Positions 26,891 to 35,915 of a stretch of 64,000 bases of DNA are shown piece by piece. How positions within the stretch are numbered: the first letter of the stretch is position 1; every line of letters begins with the position of its first letter. The position numbers and the translations under genes are program-made. Origin of the DNA: Synoicihabitans lomoniglobus (GTDB lineage Bacteria > Verrucomicrobiota > Verrucomicrobiia > Opitutales > Opitutaceae); assembly GCF_029023725.1 (NCBI RefSeq), contig NZ_CP119075.1, positions 5,823,501 to 5,887,500 on the forward strand, written 5' to 3'. Below the pieces are notes generated by a model. The model was not told where the DNA came from. It did not search any database and saw only the letters and a list, made by a program, of their open reading frames with translations.

Positions 26891-27381
26891 CCGGACTTGT
26901 TTTCCAGCAGGTAAAAAAGGCGCACGCCACCGTAGAGACGAATCTGTCCGGTGCTGAGGTCACCGTCGTCGAACCACTCGTCGAGTTGCTGATATTGGTC
27001 GTGGCGGAGGTTGCTGCGGTTCAGACCGATGGCGCCTTGGTGGGGGAGGGCGCGACCGCTCGGGGTGTCGGCGCTATCCCAATCGTAGTATCCGCCGATG
27101 GGGCTCGGCGAGGTCCAGCGGGTGCGATCCATGAAACCGTCCATTTCCGCCGGAAAAGCGGGGCTGCTGGTTTGATCGGCGGGATATTTTCCGCGTTCGA
27201 GGGCATGACGGGAGAGCGACTCCGCATACACCCGCATATCATTGAAATAGGTCGTAGCCTGAGCTTTCAGCGTGATGCGTTGATAAGCCGGAGCCAGCAT
27301 GGCCATGAAGATCGCAATCATCGTAACGACGATGATGATTTCGATGAGGGTAAACCCACCGGTTTCGCTACGTTTCGGCAT
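26887..27381 (-). CDS. Type IV pilin-like pseudopilin
   Basis: A 164-residue prepilin. The ATG at 27381 gives the short leader MPKRSETGG followed by FTLIE: cleavage after G9, mature Phe1 and Glu5, then a 20-residue hydrophobic helix (IIIVVTMIAIFMAMLAPAYQ). The C-terminal globular part contains DMRVYAESLSRHALERGKYP and a GGYYDWDSA motif like those of GspG-related pseudopilins in Verrucomicrobia. It is the first gene of a two-gene unit. No assembly ATPase or prepilin peptidase is in the window, so it must use machinery encoded elsewhere. Confidence 0.9.
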   Translation of the reverse strand: MPKRSETGGFTLIEIIIVVTMIAIFMAMLAPAYQRITLKAQATTYFNDMRVYAESLSRHALERGKYPADQTSSPAFPAEMDGFMDRTRWTSPSPIGGYYDWDSADTPSGRALPHQGAIGLNRSNLRHDQYQQLDEWFDDGDLSTGQIRLYGGVRLFYLLENKSG

Positions 27382-27536
27382 CGAGATTAAGGTAATACGG
27401 GGCGATTCTGCGCACGCCAATCGCAAAGATGAGGCCGACGCTTCGCCCTTTTCGGGATAAATTTCAGATTTGTGAAACTCCGCTTCATCACGCGGGGTGT
27501 ATGGCGGTAGATGGCGATTTTGTGCATATTCCCCCA

Positions 27537-27548
27537 TGAACCGGTTCA
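27537..27548. promoter_or_regulatory. Perfect 12-bp palindrome before the ABC operon
   Basis: TGAACCGGTTCA ends six bases before the first ATG (27555), so a bound protein could block ribosome access or the transcript start. Regulatory role inferred. Confidence 0.35.
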
Positions 27549-27554
27549 GCGCTT

Positions 27555-28496
27555 ATGATTAAACCGATCATTGAAACTCAGGGTCTGAGTAAGACTTACG
27601 GTTCCCAGCGGGCATTGGACGACGTAACGGTGTCGCTGCCTCCCGGCACGATCGGACTGCTTGGGCCCAACGGCGCCGGCAAGACGACGTTTCTCAAGTG
27701 TTTGCTCAACCTGGAGGCCCCCACGGCCGGCACGGCACAGGTGCTCGGTCGCAGCATCACGGTGAACAGTCGCGAATCTCGGGAACGGGTCGGCTACGGT
27801 CCGGAGCGCGATTGCCACATCCCCGGCATGGCGGGTTGTGAATACGTGACCTACTGCGGACAACTTTCCGGGATGACGTTTCATGCCGCGCGACAACGGG
27901 CGCATGAGATGCTCGATCTCGTCGGCATGGGGCAGGAGCGCTACCGCTCGATCGACACGTATTCCACGGGTATGCGGCAACGGGCCAAGCTGGCGCAGGC
28001 GTTGGTTCACGACCCGGAGGTCCTCATCCTCGACGAGCCGACCAACGGTCTCGATCCGAGTGGGCGCGAATATATTCTCCGGTTGATCGGTTCGTTATGG
28101 CGGGAGTTCGGCATCAGCGTCATCATCTCCTCGCACCTCCTGCACGACATCGAACGCATCTGTGACCGCGTGCTCATCATCGCCAACGGTCGCATCGTCG
28201 AGCACGAGACGATGGCCGCCCTGCAGGCCCGCCGCCGACGGGTGGTGGAACTCGCGCCGAGTGGCGCCGTCGCGCGTTACACGAGTGTATTGACCGAGGC
28301 CGGCTTCACGGTGGAAGCCCTGTCCAACGGCCGTCTGCGGATTGAAAGCACGGAGGACAGCGTGGACTGGCTGCTGCGTCTGATGCGCGATCACGACCTG
28401 CCGCCGGCGGATTTGTTTTCCAGTCCCGATGCCCTGCAAGGGTTGTTTCTGCAGGCGCTGGAGGCTTCGGGCATCAAGGGAGGGGATGCGTTGTGA
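27555..28496 (+). CDS. ABC transporter ATP-binding protein (first cassette)
   Basis: A 313-residue cytoplasmic ATPase of the ABC-2 export type. Walker A GPNGAGKTT at 37-45, signature YSTGMRQR, Walker B LILDEPTNGLDPSG and the switch HLLHDIERICDRV are intact. A C-terminal extension of about 90 residues follows, as in CcmA/NatA-like proteins. It starts a tightly packed operon: the next gene starts on a GTG overlapping this stop. The substrate is unknown. Confidence 0.93.
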   Translation: MIKPIIETQGLSKTYGSQRALDDVTVSLPPGTIGLLGPNGAGKTTFLKCLLNLEAPTAGTAQVLGRSITVNSRESRERVGYGPERDCHIPGMAGCEYVTYCGQLSGMTFHAARQRAHEMLDLVGMGQERYRSIDTYSTGMRQRAKLAQALVHDPEVLILDEPTNGLDPSGREYILRLIGSLWREFGISVIISSHLLHDIERICDRVLIIANGRIVEHETMAALQARRRRVVELAPSGAVARYTSVLTEAGFTVEALSNGRLRIESTEDSVDWLLRLMRDHDLPPADLFSSPDALQGLFLQALEASGIKGGDAL

Positions 28497-29485
28497 AGCA
28501 ACCCGTGCTCGATTTCAACCGGTGGGAGGGACCGCGCCACGGCGTCGGGGCCCGGCGATGGGTGATCGCGTCCACCGGGTTGCGGCAGTTGTTTAAAATC
28601 CGTTTTTTCAAGCTCCTGCTGGTGCTGGCGTGGACGGCGGGGGTGCTCGTCGCGCTCGCGGGTTTCGTATTCACGCAGACGCTGTCCGAGACCGGGTGGC
28701 TGGCGGCGCTCGCGTCCAATGCCGGGCCACGCGGCATGGCGGTGATGCAGGCGATCAGCGCGATGCTGTTGCTGTATCCCGACATCCTCGTGGCGGGCAT
28801 GTTCAAGTGCATCTTCTGGGCGCATTCGCAGGTCGGGCTCATGCTCTGCCTCGTGGCCCTGGCCATCGTCGTGCCGCAATTGATCACCCGGGACCGGGCG
28901 AGCCAGGCGCTGACCATCTACCTGTCGCGACCGCTGACCTCCCGGGATTATTTGCTGGGCAAGTTTGGCATCATCATCGGTGTGCTGGTGCTGTTGTGGA
29001 CGGGGCCGTTGATTGCGGGTTGGTTGCTCAGCCTGCTCTTCGCGCCGGACATGGTGTTTGTGCAATATTCGTTCGGCGCGCTCGGCGATGCGTTGATTTT
29101 CAACGCGATCGGATTGGTCGTGCTCGCGGCCATCGCGTTTGGGGTGTCGTCGATGGCCAAGACCGCCGCCGCCGGCCGTTTGTGGTGGATCGGTTTGTGG
29201 GTCGTGGTGGGCGGTATCGCGAACCACCCGGGTCTGCCGGGGTGGGTGCGTCACCTGAGTTTCACCTATGATTTGAAAATGGTGCGCGACGAAGTGTTTG
29301 CCATCGGTGAGGTGCTGACTTCGGCGGCCGATGTGCTGCCGCTGCTGAGCAGAGAGCTGGCGGCGGAAACGCGGGAGACGGCGACGTTCCTCGGCACGGA
29401 CGACCTCACCGGAGTCATAACCGGCCTGGTCATTCTGGTCGTCGGTTCACTGTTGTTTTTCTTACGGAGGATCAAACCGGAATGA
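28493..29485 (+). CDS. ABC-2 type transporter permease (first)
   Basis: A 330-residue polytopic inner-membrane protein. The start is GTG in a GTGA overlap with the ATPase stop. About six hydrophobic spans are visible (FKLLLVLAWTAGVLVALAGF, VGLMLCLVALAIVVPQL, GIIIGVLVLLWTGPLIAGWL, ALIFNAIGLVVLAAIAFGV, LWWIGLWVVVGGIA, GVITGLVILVVGSLLFFL). The segment QLITRDRASQALTIYLSRPLTSRDYLLGK is the cytoplasmic coupling-loop pattern of ABC-2 permeases. It forms a transporter with the flanking ATPases. It overlaps the next gene by four bases. Confidence 0.88.
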   Translation: MKQPVLDFNRWEGPRHGVGARRWVIASTGLRQLFKIRFFKLLLVLAWTAGVLVALAGFVFTQTLSETGWLAALASNAGPRGMAVMQAISAMLLLYPDILVAGMFKCIFWAHSQVGLMLCLVALAIVVPQLITRDRASQALTIYLSRPLTSRDYLLGKFGIIIGVLVLLWTGPLIAGWLLSLLFAPDMVFVQYSFGALGDALIFNAIGLVVLAAIAFGVSSMAKTAAAGRLWWIGLWVVVGGIANHPGLPGWVRHLSFTYDLKMVRDEVFAIGEVLTSAADVLPLLSRELAAETRETATFLGTDDLTGVITGLVILVVGSLLFFLRRIKPE

Positions 29486-30474
29486 GCGCTATCGTCGAAG
29501 CAACCAACCTGAGCCGGTTTTACGGCATCGTGCTGGGTCTCAACAATGTGACCTTCAAGATTCAACCGGGCATCACCGGCGTGGTGGGGCCGAACGGCGC
29601 GGGCAAGACCACGCTTTTTCGCCTGCTCACCGGACAGATCAAACCGAGCTCGGGCACGTTGTCGGTGTTCGGTTCCTCGCCATGGTCCGACCGCAATGTG
29701 CGCGCCCAAATCGCCTATTGTCCGGAGGACGAAGCCGTGCCGGCCAACATCAAACCGCAGGACTGGCTCATCGCGCTCGGCATGATTTCCGGGCTGTCGG
29801 CCAGCGATGCCAAAACCCGGGCGAAGGCCGCGTTGCAACGCGTCAACCTCGCGCCGGCGCATTGGAACAAATCCGTGCACGCCTATTCCAAGGGCATGAA
29901 GCAACGCGTGAAACTCGCCCAGTGTCTGATGCATGAGCCGCGTCTCATCATCCTGGACGAGCCCATGAACGGCCTCGACCCCATGGGACGCGAGGAGATG
30001 GCCAACGTGTTGCGCGACCTCGCGGCCCACGGCACCAGCGTGGTGATTTCGAGCCACATTTTGCAGGACCTCGAAGCGCTGTGTCGCGAGTTCATTCTTT
30101 TGCGCTGGGGGCGCCTGCCCAAGTCCAGCAATGCGACTGCCAATGCCCGCGCGTCGGCCGCCCCCGCCAACGGCGCGGCCGATCCCGCCAACCCGACGGC
30201 CCCCGTCGCGCCAGCGCCGCGGCATTGGCCGGGGGAGACGACCGTGCGGTGCGAAGATCCGGCGCGTCTGGCCCGGTTCTTTTTCGAGCGGGATCTGCTG
30301 CGCGGCTGCGACCTCGACGAAGAGACCTCGACGTTGGTGGCGCGGTGGCGCGACCCGGCGGCTTTTTATGAAAAGTTCAACCAGCACCTGCTCGACAGCG
30401 GTGTGCCCATCCACGAAGTGAGCGCAAAAGGATCGCAACTCGAGCGCGCCATCGAACCGCCTCCGCTGCCATGA
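29482..30474 (+). CDS. ABC transporter ATP-binding protein (second cassette)
   Basis: A 330-residue ATPase with Walker A GPNGAGKTT (36-44), signature YSKGMKQR, Walker B IILDEPMNGLDPMG and switch SSHILQDLEALCREF. After the core there is an Ala/Pro-rich linker (about 214-247) and a C-terminal domain (CEDPARLARFFFERDLLRGC) that probably contacts the permease or regulates it. It overlaps both neighbours by four bases. The two cassettes differ enough to suggest a heteromeric exporter or two exporters made together. Confidence 0.93.
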   Translation: MSAIVEATNLSRFYGIVLGLNNVTFKIQPGITGVVGPNGAGKTTLFRLLTGQIKPSSGTLSVFGSSPWSDRNVRAQIAYCPEDEAVPANIKPQDWLIALGMISGLSASDAKTRAKAALQRVNLAPAHWNKSVHAYSKGMKQRVKLAQCLMHEPRLIILDEPMNGLDPMGREEMANVLRDLAAHGTSVVISSHILQDLEALCREFILLRWGRLPKSSNATANARASAAPANGAADPANPTAPVAPAPRHWPGETTVRCEDPARLARFFFERDLLRGCDLDEETSTLVARWRDPAAFYEKFNQHLLDSGVPIHEVSAKGSQLERAIEPPPLP

Positions 30475-31265
30475 ACGCTGAATCCACTGCCTCGCTCTCC
30501 TCGCTGCCCCGGGTGACGCCTCGTTTGGCCCCGGCGCTCGGCGGTATCTGGCGACTCACCTGGCGCCGCGTCTTTGCCCCCCGCCGGGCCCTGGGGTCGG
30601 GCCTGTTACTGGTGATCTTGGGCCTGTTGACCTACCTGTTTGCGGCGCGTCCGGAGGATCACGATTACTTCGAGTGGGTCTATGGTTTCATGCTCCTGCT
30701 AGTGACGCCAATCGTCGCGTTTCTGGCCGGCGCCGGCGCTGTGCGCGAGGACTTGAAATCGGGCGCGGTCGACTACGTCATGACGCGGTCGGTATCGCGT
30801 CCGGCGTATGTAATATTTAAATACGTGGCGCAGGTGATCTGCAACCTGATCGCGGGCTGGGCGCTGGTGGCGTTTCTGCTGGCGGTGGGCGGTTTCGCCG
30901 GACAGGGCGGACTGATGTCCGAGCTTTCCCGGTTGCTCGTGGTGGTGACGGGCGCGATCACGGCGTTCACCGCGCTGGGCTTTTTCTGTGGCACGCTGAC
31001 GAGCCGCTACATGGTGCTCGGTTTGTTTTACGCCGGCGTCATCGAGGCGGGGCTGGGCAACATCCCCATCCAGATCAATGCGCTCTCGATCGCACGTCAC
31101 CTGCGCGTCTTTCTCGAAGGCATGGGCTACCGGGCCCTGACGTTCACCGGCGAAACGTGGTCGGCCGCCGGCCTGTTGGCCGTGATCAGCTTGGGACTGG
31201 TCGGCGTGGCCACGTTGGTGTTCAGCCGACAGGAATTCATCGGGAGCAAAGAAAAAGATGCGTAA
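30471..31265 (+). CDS. ABC-2 type transporter permease (second)
   Basis: A 264-residue membrane protein with about six spans, including GSGLLLVILGLLTYLFAA, VYGFMLLLVTPIVAFLAGAG, LVAFLLAVGGFAGQG, VVVTGAITAFTALGFFCGTL and LLAVISLGLVGVATLVF. The loop REDLKSGAVDYVMTRSVSRPAYVIFKY fits the ABC-2 coupling pattern and resembles that of the first permease. It ends the four-gene exporter block with consecutive start/stop overlaps. Cargo is not predictable. Confidence 0.88.
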   Translation: MNAESTASLSSLPRVTPRLAPALGGIWRLTWRRVFAPRRALGSGLLLVILGLLTYLFAARPEDHDYFEWVYGFMLLLVTPIVAFLAGAGAVREDLKSGAVDYVMTRSVSRPAYVIFKYVAQVICNLIAGWALVAFLLAVGGFAGQGGLMSELSRLLVVVTGAITAFTALGFFCGTLTSRYMVLGLFYAGVIEAGLGNIPIQINALSIARHLRVFLEGMGYRALTFTGETWSAAGLLAVISLGLVGVATLVFSRQEFIGSKEKDA

Positions 31266-31333
31266 TTTGTGAAACCCCGCCCGGACGCCCGGTGAATAGA
31301 GGACAGACAAACAATCCAACCCATTTTAAGATC

Positions 31334-32767
31334 ATGAAAATTCTCTCAACCCTCTTCCTTCCCGGCCTGGCTCTGCTGACCGCCACCGCGCCGGGACTGC
31401 GGGCCGACTTCAATCCCGCCATGGTGCCGGCCGACTCCAAGTGGGTGGCCTACGCCGACTTCGACGCGTTGCGCGAAACCGAGCTCGGCAAGATCCTCCT
31501 GCAACGTCTCCCGGTTTCGATCGATGTGGGCGAGGACGGCGGCAGCGTGAAGCCCGACCTCAATAAAATCATGACCACGATCGGCTCGGTCACGGCCTTT
31601 GGCGACAGCCTCTCCGGCCAGCACGCCGAGATGAACGGAGCCATGATCATCCAAGGCACCAGCGATCTGCGCAAAATTGCCGAAGGTCTCGTCGCGCACA
31701 TGACGCTCACCAATCCCGACCAGTTCCGCGAGCTTCCCGACCTGCCGTTCGAGGCCTATCAAGTGCACGGTGAAATTGTGGTCGGTTTCCCGACGGAACC
31801 GATCGTCGTGGTCGGCCGTTCGCCCGCCAAACTCACGGAAGCGTTGGCGGTCTATCGTGGCCGGGGCGCGTCGCTTAAGGGGGGCAATCACGCGCTCTCT
31901 TCGCTGCTGCCCACGAAATCGGGCTACTACCTTTACGGGGCGACGCTGGTTCCTTCGGAGCACTTGGAGGAAAACGCCAAATCTCCCCAGGCGCGAATTC
32001 TACAGATGACTCAGGCCGCCGCCGTAAGCGTGAGCGAGAACGAAGACCTGGCCACCGTGCAGGCGACCCTCGTCGCGGGGAGCTCCGACGTGGCCGACAA
32101 ATTGATCAAGATCCTCAACGGTCTCACCGCGATGTTGTCCCTCGCCGAGACCAACGACGCCGACGTCGCCACGTTGCTCAACTCTCTCCAAGTCGGCCGC
32201 GACGGCCGACAGGTCACCGCCGAGCTCTCTTACTCCACCGCCCGACTGGTGGCGCTGATGGATCAGCACGTGAATAACGCGGTTGAATCACACCCCCAGC
32301 GCGACACTGAGTCCGCCGCAGCTCCGGCGCGCCAGCTCGACGTGGAAGGCGACCTGCTCGCGACGTGGACCGCCGATGCCGACCTCGGCGCCGATGGTCC
32401 CAGCGCCAACAACTTTGCCATCTTCACCAGCGAGCCTGTCCCGCTCCGGGCCGGCGAACGCCTGATCGTTACCAGTGCGCGGGAGCGCGGTGAGCACGCC
32501 CGCATTGATTATCTCGAGTTGATTCCCGTTGATAATCCTGGAGGCAAACAACGTCTGGAAGGGGAATACCTGCGACTGAACAACTATCGCATCGAGGCCT
32601 CCAGCGCGGCGTCGGGCGGTGAACTCATCCGCATCGACGATGGTCGCGGCACCGCCGAACTCCGCGTTCCCGGCCCGGCGGGCAGCTACCGGATCCGCGT
32701 CTGCTACATCGACGAAAACGACGGCACCGCGACCTTTCACCTCAGCACGGTCTCGCCCGAACAGTGA
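31334..32767 (+). CDS. Secreted protein of unknown function downstream of the ABC exporter
   Basis: A 477-residue exported protein. The ATG at 31334 begins a signal peptide (MKILSTLFLPGLALLTATAPGLRA); the frame is open upstream but without family character. The N-terminal two thirds (NPAMVPADSKWVAYADFDALRETELGK and later YSTARLVALMDQHVNNA) resembles verrucomicrobial and planctomycetal secreted proteins that describe no known reaction. The C-terminal about 130 residues are a beta-sandwich-like domain (ERLIVTSARERGEHARIDYLEL, GSYRIRVCYIDENDGTATF). It lies 68 bases after the exporter and 24 bases before the sigma factor gene, so it may be part of the same transcript or the sigma target. Confidence 0.78.
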   Translation: MKILSTLFLPGLALLTATAPGLRADFNPAMVPADSKWVAYADFDALRETELGKILLQRLPVSIDVGEDGGSVKPDLNKIMTTIGSVTAFGDSLSGQHAEMNGAMIIQGTSDLRKIAEGLVAHMTLTNPDQFRELPDLPFEAYQVHGEIVVGFPTEPIVVVGRSPAKLTEALAVYRGRGASLKGGNHALSSLLPTKSGYYLYGATLVPSEHLEENAKSPQARILQMTQAAAVSVSENEDLATVQATLVAGSSDVADKLIKILNGLTAMLSLAETNDADVATLLNSLQVGRDGRQVTAELSYSTARLVALMDQHVNNAVESHPQRDTESAAAPARQLDVEGDLLATWTADADLGADGPSANNFAIFTSEPVPLRAGERLIVTSARERGEHARIDYLELIPVDNPGGKQRLEGEYLRLNNYRIEASSAASGGELIRIDDGRGTAELRVPGPAGSYRIRVCYIDENDGTATFHLSTVSPEQ

Positions 32768-32791
32768 CCCACGCCCGTTTTCCCGTCCGGC

Positions 32792-33379
32792 ATGAACTCC
32801 GCCACCGCCAGCTCCGCCCCCCGGGCGATCGATGATTCCGACATGAGTCAGTCGATTGAAGCCGAACTGGTGCGAGAAACGCTCGCCGGCAGCTCCTCGG
32901 CCGCTCGCGAACTGGTGCGTCTGTTTCATCGCCCCATCTTCAACTACATCAACCGGATGGTGGGGCAGTCACAGGACGCCGAGGACCTGACCCAGGAGAC
33001 CTTCGTGAAAGCGTTTCGTTCGCTCGACCGGGTCGATACCAGCCGCCCGCTGGTCAACTGGCTCTTCACCATCGCCCGTCGCACCGCGCTCAATCACTTT
33101 CGCTCGCGCAAAAACTTCGTCGAGTTACCGCCCGAGGCCGCCGCCGAAGGGCCCGGTCCGCGCCAACAAACGGAACGCAAGGAACGGGTGGAAAATCTCT
33201 GGGCCAAAGCGCGTCGCATCCTCAATCCCGCCGAATATGAAGCCCTCTGGCTGCGCTTTGGCGAAGACCTCACCATGGAAGAAGCGGCCCACGCCACCGG
33301 CCGCTCCATCCCGAGTATTAAAACCCTGATTTATCGCGCCCGCCAGCGTATGCTCACGGCCAAGGAATCCCTGCTATGA
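32792..33379 (+). CDS. ECF-family RNA polymerase sigma factor
   Basis: A 195-residue cytoplasmic sigma-70 family factor. Region 2 runs from SAARELVRLFHRPIFNYINRM through QDAEDLTQETFVKAF to WLFTIARRTALNHFRSRK; region 4 is LNPAEYEALWLRFGEDLTMEEAAHATGRSIPSIKTLIYRARQRM. The two are separated by a short linker, and regions 1 and 3 are absent. It overlaps the anti-sigma gene by four bases (ATGA). Alternative start at the MSQSIEAELV methionine (32843). Its targets may include the preceding secreted protein and exporter (inference). Confidence 0.95.
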   Translation: MNSATASSAPRAIDDSDMSQSIEAELVRETLAGSSSAARELVRLFHRPIFNYINRMVGQSQDAEDLTQETFVKAFRSLDRVDTSRPLVNWLFTIARRTALNHFRSRKNFVELPPEAAAEGPGPRQQTERKERVENLWAKARRILNPAEYEALWLRFGEDLTMEEAAHATGRSIPSIKTLIYRARQRMLTAKESLL

Positions 33380-34041
33380 ACGCTCCCTCATCCTCCCCCG
33401 ACTCCTCGCCTTCCTTCGTTTGCCGCAGCGTGCGCTGGTGGAGCGCGCGACAGGATGCCGATGCCGGCGGGGCGGCCCCGACGGCGGGGTGGACGTCGCG
33501 TCACGTCGCGAATTGCCCCGATTGCCTGAACTACTTTTCCGCCGTGAGTCAGCTCCAAACGGGGCTGCGCCAGGAGGCGCAAGACCTTGCGACCGCCGTC
33601 GATGAGGCCGACATCCCCCTGGGATTGGAGGATCGCATCTGGGCGGCGGTGAAGCCCGAAGTGGTGCCACGCGCGCCCCGGGTGCGTCGGTCCCTCGTCA
33701 GCCAATGGCTTAAGCTCGAGGTGGGGGCCTTGGCCGCGATCGCCGTGGCGGCTGTGGTGTGGTTTGGCTGGGGTCGGGTTTCGCCGTCCGCCCCCGTTCA
33801 AGTCCCGGCCCCCGTGGTCGCCGACTTTGACCAGGCGGATTTACAAGAACTCGCCGCCAGTCTCGCCTCGTTGCCGCAACGCGTGTTGGCGCCCTCGGCC
33901 GAGGCCACCGTGGCGGCCGGATCGACCGGAGCCTTGGAAACGGAGCTGTCCGCCCTCGGCAGCGACACCCGCGCAGTGTGGGAGTTTCTGGAGCGCAGCT
34001 TCCTGCCCAGCAAGGGCCCGGACGAAGTGGTCAGCTCTTAG
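33376..34041 (+). CDS. Membrane-anchored anti-sigma factor with zinc-binding motif
   Basis: A 221-residue protein coupled to the ECF sigma gene by ATGA. The N-terminal H43-x3-C47-x2-C50 (RHVANCPDCLNYF) is the ZAS zinc-site pattern of anti-sigma factors. One transmembrane helix (about 113-131, VGALAAIAVAAVVWFGWG) is followed by an extracytoplasmic domain of about 90 residues (ADLQELAASLASLP, VWEFLERSFLPSKG). The expected role is to hold the sigma factor until an envelope signal acts. It overlaps the opposite glycosyltransferase gene by four bases. Confidence 0.85.
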   Translation: MNAPSSSPDSSPSFVCRSVRWWSARQDADAGGAAPTAGWTSRHVANCPDCLNYFSAVSQLQTGLRQEAQDLATAVDEADIPLGLEDRIWAAVKPEVVPRAPRVRRSLVSQWLKLEVGALAAIAVAAVVWFGWGRVSPSAPVQVPAPVVADFDQADLQELAASLASLPQRVLAPSAEATVAAGSTGALETELSALGSDTRAVWEFLERSFLPSKGPDEVVSS

Positions 34042-35537
34042 GGAATCAGCTCCCAGATCTTGATCACGCCGAAGCTGGCGCGTTCACGCCACGGTCCGCT
34101 CCAGCCGGTGCGAGCGGTTGTGTCTTCCGAGCCGAAACTCATGGCGTAAAGCGGACGCCCCTCGCGATTCGCGGTCTCGCGCAACAGCTGCGCGGCCTCC
34201 GGCGTGAGGCGATCCCAGCGCACGATGGCGCGGTCCGTGTAGTAGCTCAGCGCGCCACTGGTTTGCACCGCCAGCACGATCGCTTCGGCGGGCGTGTGGG
34301 CGTTGATCCAAGCCGCCGCATCGAAATAGATGCGTTCGCCGCGCTTCATGATGGTGGCGTAGTGACGATTCGCCGCCACGCCCTGCCAAGTCAGCGTGGC
34401 CCCGAGTAGCACGAGTGGAATCGCGACCCGCGCCATCACGGATTGACGCGCTGCCAACACGCGCTGGCCTACCAACATCGCGCCGACAATCAGGGCCGGA
34501 TAACCCGGCAGGATGAAGCGCAGATACCACCAGTTGCCGGTCGAGTAGGAATAGCACGCATACAGGGCGATGAACGCTGCGGGCCAAACGACGAGCAGTG
34601 CCCGATCACGACCCGACACGTGGCGCAGCCAGGGCAGTCCGAGCACGGATAGCGCCACCCACGGCGACAGATGCAGGGCGGTGCCGCGCGCAAAATGCGC
34701 CAGCGTCGCCGGTGCGAGCGACAGGCTGAAAAAGGCACTCACATCGCCGTATCCGGACGCCAGCACGTTCCCGTAGAGCGCGTGGTTGTGCCAACCCAAA
34801 TACACCGCTCCCGGCAGCCCGGCCAAACCAAACGCGAGCCACCGCGCCGGTCGTTTGCCGAGCAGCAGGGCCAGCGGAGCCAACAGCAGCACGTTGGTCG
34901 GACGCACCAGCACGGCCACGGCAAACGCGATACCGCTGAGCGCGGCTCCTGTCGTCGCGGCGGTGCCGTCGCGCCACCGCCAAGCGCACACCACGGCGGC
35001 GAGCCCCCAGACCATTGCCGCGACATCGCTCATGGGCTGGGTCGACATGTAGATGAACAGCGGGCTCGCCCACAGCACGGCCACGGCCGCCAACGCCCAT
35101 GTCCACCGCAGGCCCACGATCCGGCCAAGTGCGAGCATCAGCCCGGCGGCCGCGCCGGCCAGCACCACATTCACGGCGACCGTGGCCCAATCCAGGCCCA
35201 CGAACCACGCGCCCACGACCAGGTGCAGCGGGTAACCCACCGGGTAAGTTGGTGCCAGTGTGCGGGTGGCGGGATCGATGACCAGCCCGAGCGGTTCCTG
35301 CGCGGTCGCGAGCCAGCGGTGATCGTCGGCGGACACGATGGCAGGGACCTCGAAATGATCCTGCCCCGCCAGAAGCAAACGCGCATGGTTGAGGTAGCCT
35401 GACGCGTCCGCGTTGCTCGCGTAGGGAGCAGTGTATTTGCGAATAAAATACAGGTAACCCGCCGCGACCAGCATCGTCGCCCCGATGATGACTGCGCGCC
35501 GGAGACGGGAAGCGCGAGCAGCGGGGGCGAGAGGCAT
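34038..35537 (-). CDS. GT-C type membrane glycosyltransferase (GT39/PMT_2-like)
   Basis: A 499-residue polytopic inner-membrane protein with roughly ten spans (AVIIGATMLVAAGYLYF, LDWATVAVNVVLAGAAAGLMLA, WTWALAAVAVLWASPLFIYM, and others). The first extracytoplasmic loop contains YASNADASGYLNHARLLL, the position where GT-C enzymes carry the acidic catalytic residue, and YPVGYPL follows. A C-terminal soluble domain carries IYFDAAAWINAHTPAEAIVL, as in PMT_2 proteins. It would transfer a sugar from a polyprenyl-phosphate donor to a protein or lipid outside the membrane. Acceptor unknown. Confidence 0.8.
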   Translation of the reverse strand: MPLAPAARASRLRRAVIIGATMLVAAGYLYFIRKYTAPYASNADASGYLNHARLLLAGQDHFEVPAIVSADDHRWLATAQEPLGLVIDPATRTLAPTYPVGYPLHLVVGAWFVGLDWATVAVNVVLAGAAAGLMLALGRIVGLRWTWALAAVAVLWASPLFIYMSTQPMSDVAAMVWGLAAVVCAWRWRDGTAATTGAALSGIAFAVAVLVRPTNVLLLAPLALLLGKRPARWLAFGLAGLPGAVYLGWHNHALYGNVLASGYGDVSAFFSLSLAPATLAHFARGTALHLSPWVALSVLGLPWLRHVSGRDRALLVVWPAAFIALYACYSYSTGNWWYLRFILPGYPALIVGAMLVGQRVLAARQSVMARVAIPLVLLGATLTWQGVAANRHYATIMKRGERIYFDAAAWINAHTPAEAIVLAVQTSGALSYYTDRAIVRWDRLTPEAAQLLRETANREGRPLYAMSFGSEDTTARTGWSGPWRERASFGVIKIWELIP

Positions 35538-35558
35538 GGACGGAAACGAGGGGTGGGA

Positions 35559-35870
35559 TCAGTGATCCGCCGAGGCCAACGGACGGAGGATCTTGGCTTC
35601 CACCACGAACGGGCCGAACGGGACCAAGGCACCGATCCAGATGAGCACGGTGCGTTTGAACGGCCAGTTGTCCTCTTCAATCTGCGCATGCAGCGCCGCC
35701 GCGAGCAGCGCGAGAAAGAGCACGCCGTGCGCCATGCCCACGATGCGCACGGCCTCGGGGTGGCCGGCGAAATATTTGAGAGGCATGGCGATGAACAGGA
35801 GCAACACGAAGGACCAGCCTTCGCATAATCCAATCAAACGCACGCGACCAAGAGCAGTGGATAATGACAT
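35559..35870 (-). CDS. DUF3817 membrane protein
   Basis: A 103-residue membrane protein with three or four spans. The N-terminal RLIGLCEGWSFVLLLFIAMPLKYF, the central VRIVGMAHGVLFLALLAAALHA and the end IGALVPFGPFVVEAKIL match the DUF3817 pattern (family function unknown). It sits 21 bases upstream of the GT-C gene in the same direction, so co-transcription is likely. Confidence 0.88.
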   Translation of the reverse strand: MSLSTALGRVRLIGLCEGWSFVLLLFIAMPLKYFAGHPEAVRIVGMAHGVLFLALLAAALHAQIEEDNWPFKRTVLIWIGALVPFGPFVVEAKILRPLASADH

Positions 35871-35915
35871 GACGGGCGCACTAAGGAGGCCGGATGGCTT
35901 CGTGGCAATCGCTCC

